The notes under the pieces: model-generated
Database searches by the model: none
What the model saw: only the letters and a program-made list of their open reading frames with translations
Told to the model about the DNA's origin: nothing
Made by a program: the position numbers and the translations under genes
Source: Acidobacteriota bacterium
GTDB lineage: Bacteria > Actinomycetota > Acidimicrobiia > Acidimicrobiales > RAAP-2
Reading direction: 5' to 3'
DNA: 38,819 nucleotides
Assembly (NCBI GenBank): GCA_019352075.1
Contig: JABBOA010000004.1
Span: 1-38,819 of the forward strand
In this document: piece after piece, positions 16,173 to 25,037 of the stretch
How the letters are laid out: the number at the start of each line of letters is the position of its first letter
How positions within the stretch are numbered: the stretch's first letter is position 1

Positions 16173-16963
16173 TGTTCTCGAGCTTCATGACCAACGCCTG
16201 GATCGTGGGTACCGTGGTGGCCCTGTTGGCGGGCGCCACCGGTTTCTTCGTGGTCCTGCGCGGTTCGTCCTTCGCGGCGCACGCGATACCCAACGGCGCC
16301 TTCGCGGGCGCGGCGGGCGCCGCGCTGGTGGGCGTGACGCCGCTGGTGGGCCTCATCACCTTCGCGGTGATGGCGAGCGTGGGCATCGGGGCGTCGCGCC
16401 GTCACCGCAGCGACGTCGCCACGGCGATGGCGCTGGTGATGATGCTGGCCCTGGGCGCGGCGTTCTTGTCCTTGAGTGCGGCCTACGAGCCGCAGGTGGA
16501 GGCTCTCCTCTTCGGGGAGATCCTCGGCGTCGCGACGACGTCGATCGCCCCGGTCGTGATCATCGCGTCGCTCTGCGCCGCGGCCCTGGCCGTCATGTAT
16601 CGTCCACTGCTCTTCAACGCCGCCGCGCCGGACCTGGCCGCGGTGAGGGGCCTCAATCCCCAGCGGCTGGAGATGGGTTTCATGCTCACGCTGGCGCTCG
16701 GGGCGGCGCTCACCGTCCCGGTGGTGGGCGCGCTCTTGACCTTCTCGCTCACCGTGGGTCCTCCGGCCGCGGCGCGGCTGGTCACGCGACGTCCGGGCAG
16801 CGCGCTGGTGGCGTCGATGGTGTTGAGCGTGATCACCCTGTGGGCGTCGATCGCCGCGTCGTACCAGTCGAATCTGCCCGTCGGTTTCTTCGTGGGCTCC
16901 TTGAGCGCGCTGGCCTACGTCGCCGCGCGGGTCCTCACGCAGTGGCGGGGTCGGCGTGTCTAA
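16172..16963 (+). CDS. Metal ABC transporter permease, ABC-3 family (second copy)
   Basis: 263 residues; its ATG shares one base with the previous stop (TGATG). It keeps the same landmarks as the first permease, such as LRGSSFAAHAIPNGAFAGAA, APDLAAVRGL and VGALLTFSLTVGPPAAARL, but is clearly diverged in between. Two different ABC-3 permeases in one operon occur in some metal importers (MntCD, TroCD type) and suggest a heterodimeric pore. It is the last gene of the znu operon; tilS begins nine bases later, apparently from its own promoter. Confidence 0.88.
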   Translation: MFSSFMTNAWIVGTVVALLAGATGFFVVLRGSSFAAHAIPNGAFAGAAGAALVGVTPLVGLITFAVMASVGIGASRRHRSDVATAMALVMMLALGAAFLSLSAAYEPQVEALLFGEILGVATTSIAPVVIIASLCAAALAVMYRPLLFNAAAPDLAAVRGLNPQRLEMGFMLTLALGAALTVPVVGALLTFSLTVGPPAAARLVTRRPGSALVASMVLSVITLWASIAASYQSNLPVGFFVGSLSALAYVAARVLTQWRGRRV

Positions 16964-16966
16964 CCT
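16961..16966 (+). promoter_or_regulatory. Putative -10 (TAACCT) for leaderless tilS mRNA
   Basis: TAACCT overlaps the end of the permease gene and is followed by six bases and the tilS GTG. The hexamer is identical to those before both tRNA-Thr genes. Confidence 0.5.
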
Positions 16967-16972
16967 AACGGG

Positions 16973-17848
16973 GTGAACCTCCTCGAGGACTGCGATTTCC
17001 CGGCGCCCGGCACCCGCGTCGACCTCGCGGTGTCGGGAGGGCCCGACTCGCTGGGACTGCTCGTGCTGGCCCTCGAGGCCCACCTCGTGGTGACGGTGCA
17101 CCACGTCGACCACCACGTGCGCCCGACCAGCGGCGACGACGCGAACTACGTGCGCGAGGTCTGTCGTCGCTTCGCGGTGGACTGCGTGGTGCACGACGTG
17201 CGACTCGAGGGCGGCGCCAACTTCGAGGCCCGCGCGCGCGCCGCGCGCCGTCGGGTGGTGCCCCGGGGCGCCTTGACCGGGCACACCATGGATGATCTGG
17301 CGGAGACGGTTCTGCTCAATATGATGCGCGGCGCCGGTCTGGCCGGCCTGAGTCCGATGGTCGACGACGCCACCAAGCCGCTACGCCACCTGCGTCGCCT
17401 CCACGTCCACTCCCACGTGGTGGGGGCTGGTCTCGCGGCGCGCCACGACGAGACCAATGACTCGGACCGCTTTCGACGCAACCGCGTGCGTCACGAGCTC
17501 CTGGCCCTGATGAACGACGTGGCGCAGCGTGACGTCGTGCCGGTGCTGGCGCGCCAAGCCCACGTCCTCTTCGAGGAGCGCGCCTGGTTGGAGGAGCTCG
17601 CCCGCGAGGACCTCGCCCGCGACCTGGGCGCGGTGGACTGTCGCGAGCTGCGCACCTGGGCGCCGGCGCGCCTGACGCGCTGGCTGCGGGCACGCCTCGC
17701 CACGCGCACCGCGCACGGCGAGTTCTATCCGCCGTCGGCGCGCGAGGTGGCGCGCGCGCTCGCCGTGGTGCGCGGTGACGTGGTCGCCTGCGAGTTGACG
17801 GGCGGGCGACGCCTCGCTCGCCGGGCGCAGCGCCTCACCCTCGAGTGA
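16973..17848 (+). CDS. tilS: tRNA(Ile)-lysidine synthase
   Basis: 291 residues from GTG 16973. It converts C34 of the CAU-anticodon tRNA-Ile to lysidine so that AUA is read as Ile. The PP-loop ATPase motif is SGGPDS (21-26), followed by HVDHHVRP, GHTMDDLAETVLLNMMRG and RRNRVRHELL, which are family signatures. The protein is shorter than E. coli TilS and lacks the full C-terminal domains, as is usual in actinobacteria. The tilS-hpt pair is widely conserved. Confidence 0.93.
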   Translation: MNLLEDCDFPAPGTRVDLAVSGGPDSLGLLVLALEAHLVVTVHHVDHHVRPTSGDDANYVREVCRRFAVDCVVHDVRLEGGANFEARARAARRRVVPRGALTGHTMDDLAETVLLNMMRGAGLAGLSPMVDDATKPLRHLRRLHVHSHVVGAGLAARHDETNDSDRFRRNRVRHELLALMNDVAQRDVVPVLARQAHVLFEERAWLEELAREDLARDLGAVDCRELRTWAPARLTRWLRARLATRTAHGEFYPPSAREVARALAVVRGDVVACELTGGRRLARRAQRLTLE

Positions 17849-17878
17849 GCCGCTCCCCTACGGCGCCGGGACCTCCAC

Positions 17879-17884
17879 TACGCT
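17879..17884 (+). promoter_or_regulatory. Possible -10 (TACGCT) before hpt
   Basis: TACGCT is followed by eight bases and ATG 17893. No convincing ribosome binding site precedes the ATG, which fits a leaderless or near-leaderless mRNA. Confidence 0.35.
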
Positions 17885-17892
17885 GTCGAGAC

Positions 17893-18462
17893 ATGGGTTC
17901 TCTTTCTCGCGATGACGCCAGCGCCCACTGGGCCAACCACGACCTCGGCGAGGTGGTGGTCTCGGCGAAGGAGATCGCCGACCGCGTCAGCGAACTCGGT
18001 CGCCAGATCACCCTCGATTACGCGGGCCGGCCACCGTTGTTGGTGTGCGTGTTGAAGGGGGCGGTGAATTTCGTGGCGGATCTGATGCGCTGCATCGAAC
18101 TCCCCGTCGAGGTCGACTTCATGGCGGTCTCGTCCTACGGTGCGGCCACCAAGACCAGCGGGGTGGTGCGCATCGTCAAGGACCTCGACGTCGACCTGAC
18201 GAACCGTGACGTGCTGATCGTCGAGGACGTCGTCGACTCGGGGCTGACCCTCAACTACCTGCGTCAGTACCTCGGCGCGCGCAGTCCGCGCAGCCTCGAG
18301 GTCTGCGCACTCCTGCTCAAGGAGGGCGAGCAGCGGGTCGTGCAATCACTGCGCTACGTCGGCTTCGCCATCCCCGCGCACTTCGTGGTGGGCTACGGCC
18401 TCGACGTGAACGAGAAGTACCGCAACCTCGACGCGATCTTCACCTTCGTCGGCGAGGTCTAG
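17893..18462 (+). CDS. hpt: Hypoxanthine phosphoribosyltransferase
   Basis: 189 residues from ATG 17893; an upstream GTG at 17845 is in frame but would overlap tilS and add non-conserved sequence. It makes IMP/GMP from hypoxanthine/guanine and PRPP. The PRPP-binding loop [13 protein letters not shown] spans 107-119, with LKGAVNF and [10 protein letters not shown] as further family landmarks, and [13 protein letters not shown] near the end. In most actinobacteria and firmicutes ftsH follows hpt; here folE follows after two bases. Confidence 0.96.
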   Translation: MGSLSRDDASAHWANHDLGEVVVSAKEIADRVSELGRQITLDYAGRPPLLVCVLKGAVNFVADLMRCIELPVEVDFMAVSSYGAATKTSGVVRIVKDLDVDLTNRDVLIVEDVVDSGLTLNYLRQYLGARSPRSLEVCALLLKEGEQRVVQSLRYVGFAIPAHFVVGYGLDVNEKYRNLDAIFTFVGEV

Positions 18463-18464
18463 GC

Positions 18465-19046
18465 GTGGTCGATCGCGAACGGGTCGAGGCGCTGATCCGT
18501 GAATTGCTGGCCGCCATCGGCGAGGACCCTCGCCGGGCCGGACTGGTCGAGACGCCGCGGCGCGTCGCCGACATGTACGGCGAACTCTTCGAAGGATTCG
18601 ACACTGATCCGGGTGCGCACCTCGAGGTGACCTTCGAAGAGGGCCACGACGAGATGGTGATGGTGCGCGACATCGCCTTCGCCTCGCTGTGCGAACACCA
18701 CCTGGTGCCCTTCACGGGACTCGCGCACGTGGCCTACCTGCCGGGCGTCGAAGGGCGCATCACGGGACTGTCGAAGATGGCGCGCCTCGTCGAGGGCTAC
18801 GCGCGACGCCTGCAGGTCCAAGAACGCATGACCACGCAGATCGTCGAGGCGATGGAACGAGTGATGCAGCCACGCGGTTCGATCGTGGTCATCGAGGCCG
18901 AGCATTTCTGCATGTCGATGCGCGGCGTCAAGAAGGCGGGCGCCACGACGGTGACCTCGGCGGTGCGCGGGGTCTTTCGCGATGACGCGTCGTACCGGGC
19001 CGAGGCGCTGCAGTACATCCACCAACGCCGGTCCACGTGGCGTTGA
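18465..19046 (+). CDS. folE: GTP cyclohydrolase I
   Basis: 193 residues from GTG 18465. First step of folate synthesis: GTP to 7,8-dihydroneopterin triphosphate. Zinc and catalytic residues are visible in [10 protein letters not shown] (C76, H78, H79) and [12 protein letters not shown] (H147, C149); [20 protein letters not shown] is strongly conserved. Standard length for the short bacterial form. It lies two bases after hpt and overlaps folP by ten bases, so it begins a compact folate operon. Confidence 0.97.
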   Translation: MVDRERVEALIRELLAAIGEDPRRAGLVETPRRVADMYGELFEGFDTDPGAHLEVTFEEGHDEMVMVRDIAFASLCEHHLVPFTGLAHVAYLPGVEGRITGLSKMARLVEGYARRLQVQERMTTQIVEAMERVMQPRGSIVVIEAEHFCMSMRGVKKAGATTVTSAVRGVFRDDASYRAEALQYIHQRRSTWR

Positions 19047-19867
19047 GCCGCGAGGCGATGCGCCCCGGGGTGAGGGGCCCCGGGGTGATGGGCATCGTCA
19101 ACGTGACCCCGGATTCCTTCTTCGCCGCCGCGCGCACGCAGGCGCGCGACGAAGCGATCGCGCGCGGCGTCGATCTCTTCGCGCGCGGTTGTGACATCGT
19201 GGACGTCGGCGGTGAGTCGACGCGCCCGGGAGCGCTCGACGTGCCCCTGGAGGAGGAACTCGACCGCGTCCTCGCCGTGGTCGCGGCGCTGGCGCCGTAC
19301 GGTGCGGTGTCGATCGACACGCGCAAGCCCGAGGTGGCCCGCGCCGCCGTGGGGGCCGGGGCGGTCGTGGTCAACGACGTGTCGGGCGACCTGATGGACG
19401 TGGCCGGCGAACTGGCGGTCGGTTACGTGGCCATGCACTCGCGAGGGACCCCGCGCACGATGCAGCTCGATCCGCGCTACGACGACGTGGTCGCCGAGGT
19501 CCTCGTGGCGCTCGACGCCCTGGCCGTGCGGGCGCGCGCCGCGGGCGTCGCGCAACTCTGGTTGGATCCGGGCATCGGCTTCGGCAAGGCCACGGCGCAC
19601 AATCTGGCTCTGGTGGCGCATTGCGGGGACTTCGTCGAGCTCGCGCGACGCCACGACGCCGGCGTGCTCATCGGCACCAGCCGCAAGGGGTTCCTCGCGG
19701 GGCTGGGTCCCACGACGCTGGACGTGGACCAGCGCCTCGAGGGATCGCTGGCCACCGCGGCCTGGGCGCTGATGAGCGGCGCCGCCATGGTTCGCGTGCA
19801 CGACGTCGCCGCTACCCTGCAGTTGCGCGAGTTGCTGTCACGACCGCTCAGCGTGGTCCGGGCGTGA
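19037..19867 (+). CDS. folP: Dihydropteroate synthase
   Basis: 276 residues from GTG 19037 (ten-base overlap with folE). It joins p-aminobenzoate to dihydropterin pyrophosphate and is the sulfonamide target. TIM-barrel motifs: NVTPDSFF (22-29), GGESTRPG (58-65), SIDTRK (92-97), DPGIGFGK (177-184) and GTSRKGFL (213-220). The loop after NVTPDSFF, usually SDGG, is altered and shorter here. The stop overlaps the next gene as GTGA. Confidence 0.97.
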   Translation: MALSREAMRPGVRGPGVMGIVNVTPDSFFAAARTQARDEAIARGVDLFARGCDIVDVGGESTRPGALDVPLEEELDRVLAVVAALAPYGAVSIDTRKPEVARAAVGAGAVVVNDVSGDLMDVAGELAVGYVAMHSRGTPRTMQLDPRYDDVVAEVLVALDALAVRARAAGVAQLWLDPGIGFGKATAHNLALVAHCGDFVELARRHDAGVLIGTSRKGFLAGLGPTTLDVDQRLEGSLATAAWALMSGAAMVRVHDVAATLQLRELLSRPLSVVRA

Positions 19868-20376
19868 GGGGCAAGTGGGCGGCGGGCATCCAGCCGCGCG
19901 GCTTCACGTGGGTCTACCGGGGCCTCTTCGCGGTCTCCGAACGCCCGGGCGGCTCGACGGCGGTGCACCGACGCGTGCGGCGCGAGGAAGAGCTGCTGTG
20001 GCTCAAGCACCAGGGTTTCGGTCGCGTGGTGTCGATCCTGCCGGTCATGCAGAACCTCGACGCTTACGTCGCGCACGGACTCAGCGCCAGTCACTACGCG
20101 CTGCGTGGTGGCCCCCAGCAGCGCGAGGTGCTCGACGCGTGTTACCGCGACCTGTCACAGTCGATGAAGAACAACGTCGCGGTCCTCCTGCACGGTGACG
20201 ACGTGTCCGACCGGCTGCTCGGAGTGCTCGCCGGTTACCTCGTGTGGACCGAGAAGGTGGAGACGGTCCCGGCGTCGATCGCCCTCATCGAGCGGCTCTT
20301 TCGCCGCTCGCTCGGCCCCGATGGCCGCGAAGTGTTGATGAGTCTGCCCGCCCCGACGCAGGACCCCGAGGCGTGA
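19864..20376 (+). CDS. Predicted inactive tyrosine/dual-specificity phosphatase-fold protein in the folate operon
   Basis: 170 residues from GTG 19864, overlapping folP and folB by four bases each. Not a known folate enzyme. Layout resembles DSP/PTP proteins: EEELLWLKHQGFGRVVSILP (42-61) matches the strand and helix before the active site, SHYAL precedes a helical stretch, and VAVLLHGDDVSDRLLGVLAG (105-124) occupies the P-loop position. The PTP signature is HCx5R; here it reads H110-G111-DDVSD-R117, so histidine and arginine are kept but the catalytic cysteine is glycine. The helix after it (GVLAGYLVW) also fits. It is therefore probably a pseudophosphatase, perhaps a ligand-binding or regulatory protein. 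Fold assignment is by eye; function unknown. Confidence 0.6.
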   Translation: MRGKWAAGIQPRGFTWVYRGLFAVSERPGGSTAVHRRVRREEELLWLKHQGFGRVVSILPVMQNLDAYVAHGLSASHYALRGGPQQREVLDACYRDLSQSMKNNVAVLLHGDDVSDRLLGVLAGYLVWTEKVETVPASIALIERLFRRSLGPDGREVLMSLPAPTQDPEA

Positions 20377-20741
20377 GCGATCGTATCGAACTGCACGGGC
20401 TGCGCGTCAGGGCGGTGGTCGGCGTTCTGGACGAGGAGCGGGCCCGTGAGCAGCCACTGTCGATTGATGTCGACATCGAGCGACCCTTCCGTGCCGCGGC
20501 GAAGGACGACGACCTCGCCGCCACCACGAATTACGCCGCGATCCTCGACCTGGTCGAGCGCCTCGTCGTCGCGGGGCGATTCCTCTTGCTCGAGACCCTG
20601 GTCTCGCGCGTGGCCCACGCCGTCTTGGACGCCGACGGCGCCATCGACGCGGTGCACGTGCGCGCGCGTAAGGTGCGTCCGCCGGTGCCCCAGGACGTCG
20701 ACTCCGTCGCGGTGTCGTGCACGTTGCGTCGCGAGACGTGA
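20373..20741 (+). CDS. folB: Dihydroneopterin aldolase
   Basis: 122 residues from GTG 20373. It makes 6-hydroxymethyl-7,8-dihydropterin. The family pattern is clear: DRIELHGLRVRAVVGVLDEE, QPLSIDVDIE, TTNYAAILDLVERLV, FLLLETLVSRVA and the C-terminal VHVRARKVRPP containing the conserved lysine. Four-base GTGA overlaps link it to the gene before and to folK after. Confidence 0.95.
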   Translation: MSDRIELHGLRVRAVVGVLDEERAREQPLSIDVDIERPFRAAAKDDDLAATTNYAAILDLVERLVVAGRFLLLETLVSRVAHAVLDADGAIDAVHVRARKVRPPVPQDVDSVAVSCTLRRET

Positions 20742-21205
20742 CGCGGGCGTACTTCTCGCTGGGCTCGAACCTCGGCGACCGCGCGACGTACCTGTCCCGG
20801 GGGGTCGCCACGGTCACCCACGGTGAACCCCATCGGGTGTCACGCGTGTACCAGAGCGAACCGGTCGGTGGTGTCGACCAGGAGGACTTCTGGAACCTGG
20901 TGCTCGAAGTGACGACGTCGGCGACGGCGTACGAGTTACTGGCGCGCGCCCGCGGCGCCGAGGTCGCGGCGGCGCGCACCCGCGAGGTCCGCTGGGGCCC
21001 GCGCACCCTCGACGTGGACATCGTCTGGATCGACGGCGTCACGAGCTGCGACGAGGAGTTGACCCTGCCGCACCCGCGGGCGTTCGAACGCCGCTTCGTC
21101 CTGGTCCCCTGGCGCGAGCTGCGCCCCGACCTCGTGAGCGACGCCGACGTCGCGCGCGCGGGCGGTGCGCTGTCAGTTCTCGGTACACTCGACGTGTTGC
21201 ACTAG
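20738..21205 (+). CDS. folK: 2-amino-4-hydroxy-6-hydroxymethyldihydropteridine pyrophosphokinase
   Basis: 155 residues from GTG 20738. It transfers pyrophosphate from ATP to hydroxymethyldihydropterin, supplying FolP. Motifs: YFSLGSNLGDR (N-terminal), YQSEPVGG, QEDFWNLVLEV, and the signature RWGPRTLDVDIVWIDG followed by LTLPHPRAFERRFVLVPW. It completes the folE-P-B-K set in a single operon. The downstream gap to the DUF2520 gene is 29 bases. Confidence 0.96.
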   Translation: MTRAYFSLGSNLGDRATYLSRGVATVTHGEPHRVSRVYQSEPVGGVDQEDFWNLVLEVTTSATAYELLARARGAEVAAARTREVRWGPRTLDVDIVWIDGVTSCDEELTLPHPRAFERRFVLVPWRELRPDLVSDADVARAGGALSVLGTLDVLH

Positions 21206-21234
21206 ACCGAACGGCACCCTCGGGGCTGGAACGG

Positions 21235-21957
21235 ATGGCTATCGTGAAAATCTTGATCGTCGGAGCCGGGCGGGCCGGCACGTCCTTCGCGGCGGCGCTG
21301 GACCCGCGACACGACGTCACCCTCATCCATCACGGTGAGTTGGGCGGCGTCGTCGACGCGGACCTCGTCTTGTTGTGCGTGCGCGACGACGCGATCGAGG
21401 CGACGTCGCGTCGGGTGGTGGCGCCGGCGCACACCGTGGTGGCGCACGTCGCGGGTTCGCGGGGACTCGACGTGCTCGCCGATCACGTGCGCGTCGGGTC
21501 GATGCACCCACTGGTGACGATGCCCGACGCCGAGAGGGGGGCGCAGCGACTGCGCGGTGGCGTCTTCGCCGTCGAGGGCGACGCGCTGGTGCGCGAGTTG
21601 GTGGCGTCGCTCGGCGGACGGGTCATCACCGTCGCGGCCGGACAGCGCGTGCGCTATCACGCCGCGGCCGCCGCGGCCGCCAATCACCTCGTGGCGTTGA
21701 TGGGCCACGTCGAGACGCTGGCGTCGGCGAGTGGAGTGGACGTGGGCGACTTCGTGGGCCTCGCCCAACAGGCCCTCGACGACGTGGCGCGCGTGGGGCC
21801 GTCGCGTGCACTCACGGGCCCGGCCGCGCGCGGTGACGTCGCCACGATCGCCGCGCACCTGGCGTCGCTGCCGCCCGACGAGCGTGCCACCTACGAAGTG
21901 CTGGCCGAGCGGGCCCAACGCCTCGCGACGAGGGGGGTCGTGTCGTGCACCGACTGA
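21235..21957 (+). CDS. Rossmann-fold protein with DUF2520 domain
   Basis: 240 residues from ATG 21235 (a GTG at 21244 would start just before KILIVGAG). The N-terminal dinucleotide loop is GAGRAG (10-15); the C-terminal half is helical (YHAAAAAAANHLVALMG), as in beta-hydroxyacid dehydrogenase-like DUF2520 proteins. The same family sits between folK and panC in mycobacteria (Rv3603c). Its reaction is not established; proximity to panC has prompted suggestions of a role in pantothenate synthesis such as ketopantoate reduction, but nothing in the sequence proves this. It overlaps panC by 13 bases. Confidence 0.85.
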   Translation: MAIVKILIVGAGRAGTSFAAALDPRHDVTLIHHGELGGVVDADLVLLCVRDDAIEATSRRVVAPAHTVVAHVAGSRGLDVLADHVRVGSMHPLVTMPDAERGAQRLRGGVFAVEGDALVRELVASLGGRVITVAAGQRVRYHAAAAAAANHLVALMGHVETLASASGVDVGDFVGLAQQALDDVARVGPSRALTGPAARGDVATIAAHLASLPPDERATYEVLAERAQRLATRGVVSCTD

Positions 21958-22820
21958 GCGCGATCGCGCCGTGGCGCGCCTACGCCCAATCGGTGCGCGA
22001 CGCCGGTGGGCGCGTCGGCGTGGTGCCCACCATGGGTGCGCTGCACGACGGCCACTTGTCACTGGTGCGCCGCGCGCACGACAACGGTGACGTGGTGGTG
22101 CTCACGTCCTTCGTGAATCCGCGCCAGTTCTCCGACGCGAGCGATCTGGCCGGCTACCCGCGAACGCCCGCGGCCGACATCGCCCTGGCCGAGGCCGCCG
22201 GCGTCGACGCCTTCGTGTCACCCTCGTTAGAGGAGATGTGGCCCGATCATCCCCGCCCGACGCTCACCACGGTGGCGGTGAGCGAACTGGCCGCCCCCCT
22301 CGAAGGTGCGGGGCGCCCCGGACACTTCGACGGCGTCGCCAGCGTCGTGGCGAAGTTGCTGGTCATCACCGGTCCCGCCCGCGCCTACTTCGGTGAGAAG
22401 GACTACCAGCAGCTGGTGGTGGTGCGGCGCCTGGTGCGCGACCTCGCCTTCGACGTGCAGGTGGTGGGGTGCGCGACGCTGCGCGACGAGGACGGACTGG
22501 CCCTGTCGAGTCGCAACGCCCTCCTCAGTCCCGACGGACTACGCCGAGCTCGCGCGCTCTCGCGAGCCTTGCGTGCGGCGAAGTCCTCGAAGGGCCGCCC
22601 GAGCGAGTGTCGCACGATCATGCGCGAGGTGATGGATTCGGCCGGCGTCGACGTCGCCTACGCCGACGTCGTCGACGTCGCGACGCTGACACCGTTGGGC
22701 GACCACGAACGCGGTCGAGGGCGCGCGATGGTGGCGGGCGTCGTCGAGGGCGTGCGGCTCATCGACAACGACGAGATCGACTTCGACCAAGGGGGTGACC
22801 GACGTGCTCTTGGCGATTGA
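21945..22820 (+). CDS. panC: Pantothenate synthetase
   Basis: 291 residues from GTG 21945. It condenses pantoate and beta-alanine with ATP. Nucleotidyltransferase features: VPTMGALHDGH (27-37), TSFVNPRQF (54-62), YPRTPAADI, GRPGHFDGVASVVAKLL, YFGEKDYQQLVVVRRLV and LALSSRNALLS (KMSKS equivalent). Length is normal. panD, which often follows panC in actinobacteria, is absent; coaX starts inside the panC 3' end (26-base overlap). Confidence 0.96.
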   Translation: MHRLSAIAPWRAYAQSVRDAGGRVGVVPTMGALHDGHLSLVRRAHDNGDVVVLTSFVNPRQFSDASDLAGYPRTPAADIALAEAAGVDAFVSPSLEEMWPDHPRPTLTTVAVSELAAPLEGAGRPGHFDGVASVVAKLLVITGPARAYFGEKDYQQLVVVRRLVRDLAFDVQVVGCATLRDEDGLALSSRNALLSPDGLRRARALSRALRAAKSSKGRPSECRTIMREVMDSAGVDVAYADVVDVATLTPLGDHERGRGRAMVAGVVEGVRLIDNDEIDFDQGGDRRALGD

Positions 22821-23637
22821 CGTGGGGAACACCGAGACGGTCATCGGACTCTTTGGACCCGATGGTCCTGAGGCGCCCGACGCCCGGGGTTTCGCCCGGG
22901 CCACCGGCGAGCACGGCCTCGCGTTCCACTGGCGGATCTCGACGTTGGCGGAGCGAACGCCCGACGAGCACGCGATGATGCTCACCCAGCTGCTGGACCT
23001 CGAGGGACTGGACCTGCGCACCGCGGTGAGCGCGATCGCGATCTCGTCGTCGGCGCCGCCGGTGACGACGCAATTGCGACGGATGGCCAATCGTTGGTTC
23101 TCCGACCTCGAGGTCACGGTATTGGGTCCCGGTACCAGGTCCGGCATGCCGATCCTCTACGACAATCCGCGCGAGGTGGGCGCGGACCGGATCGCTGACG
23201 CCGTGGGGGCGTACGACCTCTATCCGGGGGCGCTGATCATCGTGGACATGGGGACCGCCACGGTGTTCGACGTGGTGTCGGCCAAGGGCGAGTACCTGGG
23301 CGGCGCCATCGCGCCGGGGGTCGCGATCTCGCTCGAGGCGCTCTACACCCAGGCCTCGGCGCTTCGCTCCGTGGAGCTCGTGCGGCCGCGTTCGGTCATC
23401 GGCCGTTCGACGGTCGAGTCGATCCAATCGGGGGTCCTCTACGGCTTCGCGGGACAGGTCGACGGTGTGGTCGAGCGCATCCACGGCGAGTTGGGTGAGG
23501 CGACGGTCGTCGCCACCGGCGGCCTCGCGGGGCTCATCGCACCCCACACCAAGTCGGTCCAACACGTCGAACCGTGGCTGACCCTTCACGGATTGCGTAT
23601 CGTTCATCAACGGAATCATTCAGGAGCCACCACGTGA
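22795..23637 (+). CDS. coaX: Type III pantothenate kinase
   Basis: 280 residues from GTG 22795; a GTG at 22804 would give a 17-base overlap with panC instead of 26 and is also possible. First step of CoA synthesis. ASKHA fold motifs: AIDVGNTETVIGLF (7-20), GADRIADAVGAY (129-140), DMGTATVFD (151-159) and VATGGLAGLI near the end. Type III kinases need a monovalent cation and are not feedback-inhibited by CoA. Overlaps lysS by four bases. Confidence 0.95.
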   Translation: MTDVLLAIDVGNTETVIGLFGPDGPEAPDARGFARATGEHGLAFHWRISTLAERTPDEHAMMLTQLLDLEGLDLRTAVSAIAISSSAPPVTTQLRRMANRWFSDLEVTVLGPGTRSGMPILYDNPREVGADRIADAVGAYDLYPGALIIVDMGTATVFDVVSAKGEYLGGAIAPGVAISLEALYTQASALRSVELVRPRSVIGRSTVESIQSGVLYGFAGQVDGVVERIHGELGEATVVATGGLAGLIAPHTKSVQHVEPWLTLHGLRIVHQRNHSGATT

Positions 23638-25037
23638 ACACGCCTTACACCTTCGACCACAATGCCTTCGCGGGCCCGTTGCAGAGCGCCTACGCGCACT
23701 TGGGCGTCGGCGAGGAGTCCGGGGTCGCCGTCAACGTCGCGGGGCGCCTCATGCTGCTGCGTACCCAGGGCAAGCTGGCCTTCGCGACACTGCGCGACTC
23801 GAGCGGCGAGATCCAGCTGTTCGCGCTGGCCGCGGTCACCGAGGGCTTCGAGGAATTCTCCCGACTCCACCTGGGCGACTGGGTGGGCGTGAGCGGCGAG
23901 GTCGTGCGCACCAAGCGCGGCGAACTGTCGGTGAAGGTCACGTCGTGGGTGCACCTGGCCCAGGCCCAGCACAATTTCGGCGACAAGTGGGCCGGCATCA
24001 GTGACTTCGACCTGCGCTACCGCCATCGCGAGGCGGATCTCTGGGCCAATCCCGCCTCGCGCCAGTCCCTGGTGCGCCGCAGTGAGGTCGTGCGATCGCT
24101 GCGCGAACGGTGCTGGGCCGCGAACTTCACCGAGGTCGAAACCCCGATGCTCAACGCCATCCCCACCGGGGCCGCCGCGCGGCCCTTTCGAACCCTGCAC
24201 CACGCCCTGGATTCGGAGTTCTACTTACGCATCGCCCCCGAACTCTGGCTCAAGCGTCTGGTGGTCGGCGGTTTCGAACGCGTCTTCGAGCTCGGCCGGG
24301 TCTTTCGCAACGAGGGCGTGAGCCCGCGTCACAATCCGGAGTTCACCATGCTCGAGCTCTACGCGGCCTACTGGAACTATCTCGACATGATGGCCTTCAC
24401 CGAGGAGCTCGTCGCGGGCGTGGCCCGCGACGTGCGCGGGACGACCGACGTCGAGTACCAGGGTCGCCCGTTCTCCTTCGCCACGCCCTGGCCGCGGCGC
24501 ACGATGGCCGAACTGACGTCGGCGGCGGTGGGCGAGGACGTGTCGGTGCACACGGCGCGCGCGCGCCTGGTGGAACTGTTGGGTGAGCGCGACGTCGTGG
24601 CGCACGACTCGTGGGGCCCGGGACGCTGTCTGGCCGAACTCTTCGAGGTCACCTGCGAGGACTCCCTGTGGGATCCGATCTTCGTGACCGATTTCCCGGT
24701 CGAGGTGTCGCCCCTGGCGCGGCGACACCAGAGCGACCCGGAGTTGACCGAACGCTTCGAGTCCTACGCCGCGGGCCGCGAGCTCTCCAACGGCTTCTCG
24801 GAGCTCAACGACCCCGTCGACCAGCGCGCGCGCTTCGAGGGACAGGCCCGCTTGGCCGCGGCGGGCGACGACGAGGCCATGGTCATCGACGAGGACTACA
24901 TCAAGGCGCTCGAGTGGGGTCTGCCCCCGACTGCGGGATTGGGCATCGGGGTCGACCGACTGTCGATGTTGATCGCCGACGAATCGAACATCCGTGAGGT
25001 CATCGCCTTCCCCACACTGAAGCCGCGACGCGACTAG
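23634..25037 (+). CDS. lysS: Lysyl-tRNA synthetase, class II
   Basis: 467 residues from GTG 23634, with CAGGAG seven bases upstream. An N-terminal OB-fold anticodon-binding domain (VAVNVAGRLMLLRTQGKLAF) is followed by the class II core: motif 1 around WAANFTEVETPML, motif 2 FELGRVFRNEGVSPRHNPEF (218-237) and motif 3 GLGIGVDRLSML (435-446). It is somewhat shorter at the N-terminus than the usual about 500 residues, and the stretch between OB-fold and core (FDLRYRHREADLW) departs from the common RYRQRYVDL wording. It ends the operon; its TAG overlaps the opposing stop in CTAG at 25034-25037. Confidence 0.95.
   Translation: MNTPYTFDHNAFAGPLQSAYAHLGVGEESGVAVNVAGRLMLLRTQGKLAFATLRDSSGEIQLFALAAVTEGFEEFSRLHLGDWVGVSGEVVRTKRGELSVKVTSWVHLAQAQHNFGDKWAGISDFDLRYRHREADLWANPASRQSLVRRSEVVRSLRERCWAANFTEVETPMLNAIPTGAAARPFRTLHHALDSEFYLRIAPELWLKRLVVGGFERVFELGRVFRNEGVSPRHNPEFTMLELYAAYWNYLDMMAFTEELVAGVARDVRGTTDVEYQGRPFSFATPWPRRTMAELTSAAVGEDVSVHTARARLVELLGERDVVAHDSWGPGRCLAELFEVTCEDSLWDPIFVTDFPVEVSPLARRHQSDPELTERFESYAAGRELSNGFSELNDPVDQRARFEGQARLAAAGDDEAMVIDEDYIKALEWGLPPTAGLGIGVDRLSMLIADESNIREVIAFPTLKPRRD

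Noticed and set aside
16043-17284. 413-codon minus-strand frame over the second permease and tilS
   Set aside because: His/Arg/Gly-rich shadow crossing two real genes.
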